DNA of 64,000 nt, from the NCBI RefSeq assembly GCF_020536995.1, contig NC_068355.1, positions 6,650,329 to 6,714,328 of the forward strand, written 5' to 3'. A model generated the notes under the pieces. That model saw nothing but the letters and a program-made list of their open reading frames with translations, was not told where the DNA came from and made no database searches. Numbering within the stretch: the first letter of the stretch is position 1; every line of letters begins with the position of its first letter. Shown one piece after another: positions 52,035 to 62,526 of the stretch. The position numbers and the translations under genes were made by a program. This DNA is from Dreissena polymorpha. Taxonomy: Eukaryota > Mollusca > Bivalvia > Myida > Dreissenidae.

Positions 52035-53410
52035 AAATATATTACCATAATTACAATGTACTCAAGTTTTCGGATACTAAGTTTTCGGACACCCCCTTTT
52101 TTAGTCAAAATAATTATTTTTCATGACTATATTTTCGGACATACCGGTTTTTCGTCCATTATACTTAACGACTCCAATTATTCTGACAGTATATTTTACA
52201 ACAGCCCTGTTTTTGCTTATCTTGGACCCTTGGATCATGGAGTTTTACAACTGGAATAAGGTCAGAAAACCTGCAATATAAATGCCCGCAAGGACAATGG
52301 ACTATTTCAATTGCATTATTGGGTAGACTACCATGAATACCGGTAAAAAACAATGGTTTCACCCAACAGCATTTCAAATGAAATGAAATATCGTATTCAG
52401 GAAGCAGTATGGTTGTTATTATGTCCCCCACTATAGTAGTGGGGGACATATTGTTTTTGCCCTGTCTGTTGGTTGGTCTGTTGGTTGGTTGGTTGGTTGG
52501 TCTGTTGGTTGGTCTGTTGGTTGGTTTGCGCCAACTTTAACATTTTGCAATAACTTTTGCTATATTGAAGATAGCAACTTCATATTTGGCATGCATGTGT
52601 ATCTCATGAAGCTGCACATTTTGAGTGGTGAAAGGTCAAGGTCATCCTTCAAGGTCAGAGGTAAATATATGTGGCCCAAATCGCTTATTTTATGAATACT
52701 TTTGCAATATTGAAGATAGCAACTTGATATTTGGCATGCATGTGTATCTCATGGAGCTGCACATTTTGAGTGGTGAAATGTCAAGGTCATGCTTCAAGGT
52801 CAGTGGTCAAATATATGTGGCCCAAATCGCTTCTTTTATGAATACTTTTGCAATATTGAAGATAGCAACTTGATATTTGGCATGCATGTGTATCTCATGG
52901 AGCTGCACATTTTGAGTGGTGACAGGTCAAGGTCATCCTTCAAGGTCAAATATATGGGTCAAATTGCTCATGTAATGTCGATTCTGCAATATTGAAGCTA
53001 GCAATTTTATATTTGAAATGCGTGTGTATCTCAAGGAGCTGCACATTTTGAGTGGTGAAGGGTCAAGGACAAGGTCATCCTTCAGTGTCAAACGTCATCT
53101 GGGGGGACATTGTGTTTCACAAACATCTTGTTTTTTAAAACGTTTTTATATACCATTTCAGATAAGAGATTGCAAATAAGTGAAGTTGTATTTTTATAAA
53201 GTAGAGATTGAAGAGTAAAACAATATAAAATTATTGCACATGTATTAATTGGTTTTATTTCAATATAATTATTGACAAACAACCATAACTTATAATTATG
53301 TCTCTAAATTTTCGGACACTTGTTGTTTTTTAATCTTTGTATCTAAATTTTCTGACGCGAATTTTATTTTTATTTTTAAGTGTCCGAAAACTTAAGAGTA
53401 ATTACTGTAA
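52035..53410. mobile_element. Element with CAAGTTTTCGGA/TCCGAAAACTT ends, holding a nested insertion
   Basis: The left end (ATAATTACAATGTACTCAAG, TTTTCGGACACCCCC) and right end (AGTGTCCGAAAACTTAAGAG, TAATTACTGTA) are inverted relatives. The outer body is short because most of the span is the separate repeat at 52421-53135. A TA next to the right end would suit a Tc1/mariner-like element, but this is weak. Confidence 0.5.
52421..53135 (-). repeat. Tandem-monomer element, right partner of the inverted pair around FICD
   Basis: Reverse-oriented copy of 45165-45750: TATGTCCCCCACTATAGTAG hairpin, GGTTGGTTGGTCTGTTGG tract, four monomers with GAGCTGCACATTTTGAGTGG, and end GTGTTTCACAAACATCTTGT. Confidence 0.85.
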
Positions 53411-56140
53411 GTGTCATTATTTTGAATAAATGTTGTATAGGATGGAACATAGTGAGATTCTGTTGCAAATGACCCGTTAAAGTCATTTGTTTTATTGAAA
53501 TGTGCATCCTTACCAAGACAGTGTTTGTACAAATGGTCATTAAATGACAGAAATATTCATGCAAGGATCGGATGTCTATCAGCTGTAACATAGTGAAAAC
53601 TGAAACGATGCAACCTACTGGGGTGTATTTTAAAGAGATATGGGGCTAGTCCCGCACATATTGTTAATTATGAAACAAAGATCTGCTGTTATTTTCAGAA
53701 CATGTTGTTGTTACTTGTAGTTGATATTGTTATTGTTAGTTTGTTGATTACCAAAGTGCAGTCATCATGTCATTTGCATGTTTCTTGGTATTTGTTTTCT
53801 CGGAACATGTTCATCTGTGATAAATAAATGGCCATGTTTTCCATGGTCAATAAACATTATCTTCAAGATGTCTTGGTAAAATTTCTATATTTCCTCTTCT
53901 TTAATCCTTGTTACCCAGTAACCTACAAATTATCAGTCCAGTCCTACCTGAGAACAGTCGCCATTGAAGGGGAATAATGGAAAATGAGGCTGTTGTAGAT
54001 AGTGACAGCTGTTCTCAGGCGACCACTTTTTATATAATCAATATTTGTTTAACTCATTCATTTGCATGCTGTGTAATGTAACAAAGGATGTTTACCAATA
54101 GAAAAGTAAAATAACATCAATTATTTCTAATAAATTATAAAATAATACAAATAGGATCTTATAAATTAATTAAAATTCCTAATTATTATTAAACTTATTA
54201 TCAATAATAATATGGTATCGTCTATTCCTGCATCTTGTTCATTATGTAAATCACTCAGTTAGATATCGTTTATTATAATATATTTTTAAACAACGGTCGT
54301 CACTTGTCATTAACACAACATCCAAAGTATTTAAAGCGGATTTTATAAGAATTCAGCAATTCAAAGAAACAAAAAACATAAGCAAATAACGTTTTATTTG
54401 TACACTTAGCATGTTCTTTCAAACAAACACAAAAGCATCTCGTTTTCCGGGACTTGCTGATAACAAGTGGTTTTATTTTATCCCTTGTTAATTGAAAATG
54501 GCATTGTTATTATACGAGTTTTACATGAAAACAATAGCATACCTTCCAAACATTTGTATGCAGATTTGTATTGTTGACACCTCATCAGCATTAAAGATCA
54601 ATTGACTTTGTCCTGGCTTATTCAATGATGTAAAGACTGACGTAGCGTAGGAGATTAGAGACAGGAATTCATATTAATTTGTTTACTTTTTGCACCTCAA
54701 AATATCAGCCTCTCGACCGCTGTACACAGATAAAATCTGGCTTTCTGAGTGAAATAAACTGGTATTTTCGCCGCTTTAGCCAGATGAGCGTTATAATCAG
54801 ATGTATTATAGAATGCATTATAGAACGATTTTCGTTGCATTGAATCTAAACTGAACCCTGCAGGCAGGTTACCACGTCTTAGGTGACCACTAAGTCAAGT
54901 TGGACTGTGCTTCCAATCATGATAGGGCATCTATTCAGAAGACCATTTAATGGCGATGCACTTTTGTGTCATTGTTACGCTCGTGCATTAAGCCCTGTTT
55001 TCCAAGAGAAGGACACATCAAACATGGGCCGGGTTTGCAAATATGTAGACATGGTGCCCTGGAATTACTGAATCTGTCAATGTCTGCTGACTCGAGTAAT
55101 TGTTATAAATATTATAACCCTTTAATATGTCAAAATTGCGTTATCTTTGCTTGATTCACATTGCCTTTTCAACTTTAGAGTGTAAAAAAGTATTTTCTAT
55201 TAGTTTTAGTAAGATTGGCACAAGCTTTAATTCTCTTCAATTAAAGGGCTGCATTATGTTGAATGATAGTATAAATACATAACTTCTAATTTATTTGTGA
55301 ACTAATACATGTAATTGACACAAAATACCTTGAACTATAGTGTAAGACTATAACCACACAAACCCACAGAATTACAAATGGTATAAAGCTGTACCAATTG
55401 AAAATACTAGTACTATTTGTTATGTCTCATCTGTTATTTTCTAATGATAACAAAATGTTACATCTAAATATACTATTCAAAACAAATGAGGTCACATGAT
55501 CTCTGAAATACTAATGAACATTTAACAATCCAACTTCATTATTTTAACAAAGCTTTTGAATAAATAAAATGTTCATTACTTCTACAAAAAAACTTCTTTT
55601 TAACGGCGTTTTATAAAAAAACACATACAATAATTATAAAGATTTACAAATTATATCAACAATTCGTAATTATAGTAATCTTACTTTACAAAACTCAAAT
55701 AGATAAATAAATATAAAATATTTAAATAAATATTAAATATCTTTTGCCATATGTGGCCAGCATAGCTTTAGTCCAGCCTACTAAATGGCACACACTGATC
55801 AGGAACTAATCTGTCTCTTACATTTGCACATGGTTGCCTGATGAAAGACCCATTTTCAAAAAGAAAAGAACCATAGTACAACGTAAATAAAGGTTGTTAA
55901 TCCATGGTTGTTATTTGAATACTGACCAGATCTACACATATGATCACTGTATCAAAACCTCAATAAATAATTTCATCAAATGAAATGGAATTATGTTCAG
56001 ATCTAAACACATGTATTTACAATCTTCTGCAATAACATTAAAAGATAATAAAACTATCACAACATCGTAAATAAACATTACTTTTAACTTGTATTGTAAT
56101 ACAGTACACCCGAATAAAAGGAAAACAGCAAGCACAACAC
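53411..56140. other. Intergenic, largely unremarkable
   Basis: AT-rich. A segment at about 54850-55075 is more GC-rich and could be an old repeat or gene remnant, but no domain is readable in any frame. The remainder shows no supported feature. Confidence 0.4.
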
Positions 56141-56146
56141 TTGTCT

Positions 56147-56152
56147 TTTAAT
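56147..56152 (-). terminator. Possible poly(A) signal of the ankyrin gene
   Basis: ATTAAA on the minus strand 88 bases past the stop at 56240; the common variant of AATAAA. Confidence 0.4.
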
Positions 56153-56239
56153 ATCACAGATCTCCAATACCACACTTCCGTCACCACTGTCCATAGTGGT
56201 TGTCAAAACACTTCAGCCCCTATATCACAGGTCTGGTTG

Positions 56240-59200
56240 CTATGCCAACCGATCAGCCTCCTCCTCAGTCATGGTAGGTGGCAGAGTGTGGGCGTCCTTG
56301 GGCCAGGGTCCTAGGGGGGCTCCGCGCTGAACAAAAACAATAAAACTGTTATTTGCTGTCTTAAAAATGATTTACACATTTAAAACAAGAGGGCCATGAT
56401 GGCCTTGAATCGCTCACCTGACTAACCAAATACAATCCCAACCCAGATTTCAACAAGATAAACATTCTGACCAAAGTTCATAAAGATTTGATGAAAACTG
56501 TGACATTGATTGTCTACACAAGGTTTTTCTATTATTTGACATAGTGACCTAGTTTTTAACCCCTGGTGACCCAAATACAATCCCAACCCAGATTTCATCA
56601 AGATAAACATTCTGATCAAATTTTATAAAGATTGGACGAAAACTGTGACCTCTATTGTCTACACAAGGTTTTTCTATTATTTGACCTAGTGACCTAGTTT
56701 TAGACCCCAGATGACCCAAATACAATCCCAACCCAGATTTCATCAAGATAAACATTCTGACCAAATTTCATAAAGATTGGATGAAAAACTGTGACCTCTA
56801 TTGTCTATACAAGGTTTTTCTATTATTTGACCTAGTGACCTTGTTTTTGACCTAGTGACCTAGTTTTTGACCCCAGATCACCCAAATACAATCCCAACCC
56901 AGATTTTATCAAGATAAACATTCTGACCAAATTTCATAAAGATTGGATGAAAACTGTGACCTCTACTGTCTACACAAACAAATTGTTGATGGTTTTTCTA
57001 TTATTTGACCTAGTGACCTAGTTTTTTGACCTCAGAAGACCCAAATTCAATCCCAACCCAGATTTCATCTGGATAAACATTCTGACCAAATTTCATAAAG
57101 ATTGGATGAAAACTGTGACCTCTACTGTCTACACAAACAAATTGTTGACTGTTTTTCTATTATTTGACCTAGTGACCTAGTTTTTGACCTCAGATGACCC
57201 AAATACAATCCCAACCCAGATTTCATCAAGATAAACATTCTGACCAAATTTCATAAAGATTGGATAAAAACTGTGACCTCTACTGTCTACACAATGTTTT
57301 CCTACTATTTGACCTAGTTTTTGACCTAGTGACCTAGTTTTTGACCCCAGATGACCCAAATACAATCCCAACCCAGATTTTATCAAGATAAACATTCTGA
57401 CCAAATTTCATAAAGATTGGATGAAAACTGTGACCTCTGCTATCTACACAAGGTTTTTCTACTATTTGACCTAGGTTTTGACCTTAGTGACCTAGTTTTT
57501 AACCCCAGATGACCCAAATACAATCCAAACCCAGATTTCATCAAGATATACATTCTGACCAAATTTCATAAAGATTGGATGAAAACTGTGACCTCTACTG
57601 TCTACACAAGGTTTTTCTATTATTTGACCAAGTTTTTGACCTAGTGACCTAGTTTTTGACCCCAGATGACCCAAATACAATCCCAACCCAGATTTCATCA
57701 AGATAAACATTCTGACCAAAGTTCATAAAGATTGATGAAAACTGCGACCTCTATTGTCTACACAAGGTTTTCCTATGATTTGACCTATTATGTGACCTAG
57801 TTTTTGACATAGTGACCTAGTTTTTGACCCCAGATGACCCAAATACAATCCCAACCCAGATTTCATCAAAATTAACATTCTGATCAAATTTCATAAAGAT
57901 TGCATGTAAACTGTGACCTCTACTGTCTACACAAACAAATTGTTGACGGACAGACGCGGGCACGCACACATACGGACGCCGGACATAACAGGGTCACATA
58001 AGCTCACCATGTCACTTCGTGACAGGTGAGCTAAAAACAAGAGGCCCATGAGGGCCTGAATCTCTCTACTGGCTGGAATCAATAGGGCTCAAGCCCTTAA
58101 TAGTATGAACAATCTGAGTAAGTTTTAAATAAACAGACCCAAAATGGGAAATTTATCGCATAAACAAGAAGAAACGTAAAATTTAAACTTCAAATGGCTC
58201 CTTTTCAACAATAAATTGGACAAATTTTCTTCACTCTCAATGGGGTTCTGGCCCTTGATGATATGAAACATCCGTTGAAGTTTCAACTTTATATGTAAAC
58301 AAACAAGAAATGTGTTTGTCAGAAACACTGTCCCTTTCTGCGCCGCTTTGATTTTTGATTTTTTTTATCTTTGACCTTGAAGGATGACCTTGACCTTGAC
58401 CTTACACCACTCAAAATGTGCAGTTCCATGAGATACACATGCATGCCAAATATGAAGTTGCTATCTTCAATATTGCAAAAGTTATGGCAAAATGTTGAAG
58501 ATTTTCATTTTTTTTCTCAAATTCAAGGGGAGATAATTCTGGACTCCGATATTGCTCATTTTCAGTAGGATTAGACTCATCATTCAGATAAAGACACTGT
58601 GCAAGTTGGGAAATGATTGGATGAAAACTGTGGACTTTATTGAGTAAACAAGCCTTATTTCACAATTTTCTCAAATTCAAGGGGAGATATTTCTGGACTT
58701 TTTACACTGATGTAACCCATTTTCAATAAGGTTCGAGTCCTCATTAGTATAAAGACACTGAACAAGTTTGAAAAGAATCGGATGAAAACTGTGGACTTTT
58801 ATCACGTAAACAAGAAAAAGTCTAACGCACACACGCACGGACGACGGAAACCACGCCATGACATAAGCTCTTCAGGCCTTCGGCCAGTAGAGCTAATAAC
58901 AAACAACCAATTGGCTAGTACATGTCCCTTTTAATGCAAATCACAATTTATTATATGTATAATGTAAGTTTCAAATGTTTTAAATCTTTTAATTATCAAT
59001 TAGCCCACAACAATTTTGTTAATATATTATTTATGATTTATATAGTAGTATAAGCATATCACATACATTCTGGTTCTGGCACTTGCTAAATATGAACTGT
59101 TGAAACTGCCAGGAATCCCACACATGTCGATGCATTGTAACTCCTTTTCATTTTAGTATAGGTTTAAAAACAGCAATTAGTAATATAATCTCATATGTCA

Positions 59201-62200
59201 TCATTGGACACTATTGTTTGAAATAGAGTACAACACTTTGTTTATTGCTTGTAAACCCATGACTTAATAGTTACAGTGTAACAGATTAACCCTTTGAATC
59301 TATCCAACAATGATATCATATGAGCTGCTCACCTTTCCGAAGGCGTCTAGTGTCCTGGCATCATACAGCATCTGCAGGGTCTCCACATTGCCTCGCAGGT
59401 CCTTGTACATAGCGGCCACACGGCCGTCCTGAAGGGATGTCATTCATGTAACACAACTATACACTTCCCTCTCTATTACCGTGGTAATTTACATTGAGGC
59501 TCCAGAAAGATTACGTTTCTCATAAAGCCTTTTCTCTATTCGACTACTTATTTTTAATTCTTTTTTTCTTTGACCTCCTAAACGCTTTTTTGTGCATTAT
59601 ATGTGTTTCCTTTAAATGGTAATCATGGCTAGCCATACAACTTCAACATACTTTAAGTTTTTATAATGACCATATACTTTTTTTCTATTAAGACATGTCT
59701 GTCATTGCTTGAGTCTGTGTTTATATCAGAAAAGAACTCTACAAGCTCAGCTATTTTCTTGCCTCCAAATTTATGTAATTATGAGTGATTTTTCTACAAT
59801 TATAAAAATCAAAACAAATATTTTTAAATCATTAACTTTGCAGGTAATCATTAAATAGTATTGAGAGGTCTTTTAGCAAAAAATGTCCATATTAGCACAA
59901 AATAAGGAAAACTATTATAGCCTTTTTGTGTCTAGGGTTGTTTTTATGCCCCGGGTAGGGTGGCATATAGCAGTTGAACTGTCCGTCAGTCAGTATGTCA
60001 GTATGTGTGTATGGCAGTCTGTCCGTCCGTCTGAAAAAGACGTTAACGTTGGCCATAACTTTTGCATTATTGAAGATAGAAACTTGATATTTGGCATGCA
60101 TGTGTATCTCATGAAGCTGCACATTTTGAGTGGTGGAAGTTCATGGTCAATGTCATCCTTCAAGGTCAAAGGTCAAAAATATAAAAAATAATTATTATTT
60201 CAAAGCGGCGCAATTGGGGGCATTGTGTTTCTGACGAACACATCTCTTGTTTCAATTATAAAATGTATAGTGATTGGATCATATAAGCCGCGTTCTAAGA
60301 AAACTCTGGGCATAATGCAGTCCGCACAGGCTAGCTAATCAGGGACGACACTTTCCACCTAAACTTGATTTACGGTAAGGAGGGACTTCATTGATACTAA
60401 AAATACCATAAAAGCGAAAAGTGTCATCACTGATTAGCCTGTGCAGACTGCACAGACTGATCTGAGACGACACTTTAAGCGCATGCATTATGCCCAGTTT
60501 TTCCAGAACGCAGCTCATATGTATGCAACTACATGTAAAGGGTTTCACAAACTACCCTAGGGTAGTTTCAGTGGGCAGTTTGTATTACCTTATCTACTCG
60601 GTTCTCTATCTCGTTGGCATCGCTATCTAAGATGAGGCGAATGAATTGTCTGCCCTGGGCCTCAGGCAAGGCATAGGCATAATGCAGTGGATACCTGTTA
60701 CACTGGAATAAATAGGGGACATATAGGCGTAATGCAGTGGATACCTGTTACACTGGAATAATCAGGGGACATATAGGCATAATGCAGTGGATACCTGTTA
60801 CACTGGAATTAGCAGGGGACATATCTTACTGACATATTTTACATAATTTATAAATATGAATGTTAAAAAAGATCATAATAATTATATTGTATTCATATTT
60901 AATTTATATGAAAACTTAAGAGTTCTCATTCACATATAATTATTTGGGTATCAAATGCACAATAGCTTTTTTTTGCTTAAAAAATCTTTAAAATTGTGGG
61001 CGAAAAGTCTGAGTTTTCCAATCGAAATGTAGGACACGACAAGTTCAGCCTAAATAAAGCAATATTGTTCTATCCCACTCCCTTACATTGTCAGCGATCT
61101 TCTTGAGTGGTGGTCGTAGTATGCACAACTGGTTGGCCACCTCATATTGGTTGAAGGCTATAGCCCGGATCAACGCAGTATAACCATTCTGAAGAATGGA
61201 CATTTAAGTATGAAGCTTAAATAAAACTTACCACTAAATGCAAGTGTAAAGTCTGGAAAACTGTATAATTATAATGTAAAAGGATCCATTTAAAGGGACT
61301 GTCAACTACGAATTACGAAAAAATAAAAGTTCTAAAATATCATATTTTTTTACAATTATTAGCTTGGCTGTTTTCGGAGAAAACCTGAGGTATTGTCATA
61401 GCCAGCAGCCGAGCGTGGCACCCGTTATGCAGTGCTCTTGTTAGTTTATACATGTATTGATTAAAATATCACGACTGGTATATTACATTACTTGAAAAAA
61501 GTTCATATTTTCAGTATATCCGGTAATAAAATTTTGCGATGTGAAATTGAAAGTACATCACGAAAATAAGGGGACATGATGATATACACACTATAAATAA
61601 CGCAAGTAGATTGATCATTTTATATATATAATATATACAATTCACTACGCATGCACAATTTGCAGTCCTGGGTTTACCACGTGATGATGATGATCAATCT
61701 ACTGGTATTATTTATAGGTAACTTTTAGTTACCTGGTAGACATACCCGGTAAAATTTATTACCAAACATACTGAAAATATAAAAACTTAACAACTTTATT
61801 CAAGTAATGTAATATACCGGGCGTGATATTTTAATCAATATACTTTTTAGTAAACTAATAATTGTAAAAAAAATACGGTATTTTACAATTTTTATTTTCT
61901 TCGTCGTCGTGGTTGACTGTCCCTTTAATAATGATATTTAAAAAAATAGCTTGAATTTATAATGTTTACAAACAAGTATTTAACAAAATGAAGATAAAAA
62001 TTGCTTTACAGTAGTTTTTGTTAATAATTGACCACAAGAAAATTTCTATACGAATATGTTATTGATAGGACCATTATAATAGTATTTATGCCTAGCGTCT
62101 AGAAAAAAGGCCTTGGCAAACAGCGTAGACCCAGCAAGGTCTGCGCTGTTTGCTTAAAATAATTTCTGTAAGAAATATTCTAAATATAGAAATAATTATA

Positions 62201-62401
62201 CTAGACATCCCTAATTTTGGGAAAAAAATGATCCAATTTAGGATGGGAGAGTTCCTTAGGTATAAATGGGTTAAGACACTATGTACTATTATCCTTTGGT
62301 CCTGCCTGTCTCACCTTGTCCTGGTAGCTGGCATCATTGAGCTTGTTGACCTTCTCTACATCTCCCCTTGCTGAGGCCTCAAACAGGCTGATGGCATGGT
62401 T
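56240..62401 (-). CDS. Ankyrin-repeat protein, last five coding exons (5' end outside window)
   Basis: Exons in transcript order: 62401-62315, 61188-61087, 60702-60589, 59428-59333, 56326-56240. All are phase 0 with AG/GT borders, giving 161 residues and TAG. They read NHAISLFEASARGDVEKVNK; NGYTALIRAIAFNQYEVANQ; CNRYPLHYAYALPEAQGRQF; DGRVAAMYKDLRGNVETLQM; and a tail RGAPLGPWPKDAHTLPPTMT ending EEEADRLA. The first four fit diverged ankyrin repeats (G-x-TAL-x-x-A, PLHYA, helix pairs). The Pro-rich acidic tail is not one I recognise. ANKEF1 was considered, but its C-terminus as I recall it does not match. Exon sizes of 87-114 bases, each about one repeat, suit an ankyrin array continuing beyond the right edge. 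Confidence 0.85.
56390..58035 (+). repeat. Tandem-monomer element, about nine units of 145-166 bp
   Basis: Head AACAAGAGGGCCATGATGGC and GCTCACCTGAC. Units share CAATCCCAACCCAGATTTCA and GTGACCTAGTTTTTGACC. Tail CATAAGCTCACCATGTCACT with GACAGGTGAGCTAAAA is inverted to the head. It lies in the last intron of the ankyrin gene. Confidence 0.88.
58036..58900 (+). repeat. Element ACAAGAGGCCCATGAGGGCC to GGCCTTCGGCCAGTAGAGCT, with nested repeat
   Basis: Head and tail (CTCTACTGGC / GCCAGTAGAG) are inverted. Inside, from about 58305 to 58495, is a truncated copy of the AAATGTGTTTGTCAGAAACA element. Monomers share CAAATTCAAGGGGAGATA. It lies in the ankyrin gene intron. Confidence 0.75.
58901..59330. 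other. Ankyrin gene intron, nothing recognised
   Basis: AT-rich with no repeat ends. Confidence 0.4.
59940..60252 (-). repeat. Reverse copy of the AGATGTGTTTGTCAGAA element
   Basis: TTTATGCCCCGGGTAGGGTG start, a GTCTGTCCGTCCGTCTG tract, GAGCTGCACATTTTGAGTGG-type phrase, and end TTGTGTTTCTGACGAACACA; same family as 17648 and 20321. It lies in the ankyrin gene intron. Confidence 0.78.
60286..60517. mobile_element. AGTGTCGTCC palindromic MITE
   Basis: GCCGCGTTCTAAGAAAACTC to TTTTTCCAGAACGCAGC with CACAGGCTAGCTAATCAGGG inner arms, one of them shortened. It sits 72 bases from the ankyrin exon at 60589. Confidence 0.8.
60673..60828 (-). repeat. 50-bp tandem triplication of a 3' splice site (ankyrin gene)
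   Basis: AATGCAGTGGATACCTGTTA recurs at 60681, 60731 and 60781, exactly 50 bases apart. Each unit contains, on the minus strand, TATTCCAG followed by the first bases of the exon (TGTAACAGGTATCCACTGCA). Only the copy at 60702 keeps the reading frame. Confidence 0.9.
61290..61928. mobile_element. TTAA foldback element with long inverted arms
   Basis: TTAA at each side. Arms begin TTAAAGGGACTGTCAACTAC and TTAAAGGGACAGTCAACCAC and remain alignable for about 250 bases each (shared GGTATATTACATTACTTGAA, TTTCAGTATGT). The left arm carries an extra GC-rich segment near 61385-61440. No transposase. piggyBac- or Kolobok-type by target only. It lies in the ankyrin gene intron. Confidence 0.78.
62087..62273 (+). 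mobile_element. MITE, AACCCATTTATGCCTAG family, shortened
   Basis: ATGCCTAGCGTCTAGAAAAA to GTATAAATGGGTTAA. The central hairpin arm has lost about 30 bases compared with the copy at 21176. It ends about 40 bases from an ankyrin exon. Confidence 0.72.
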
Positions 62402-62526
62402 CTACAAAATATTAGCAGCCCAGTACATTATAAGAAAACAGCGGAATAAAAAAGACCTATAAACTTGTTGTAACCACATCTTTGCAACTAACAGGAATAA
62501 TGCCCTGGCACTGTTTTTTCAGCTAG

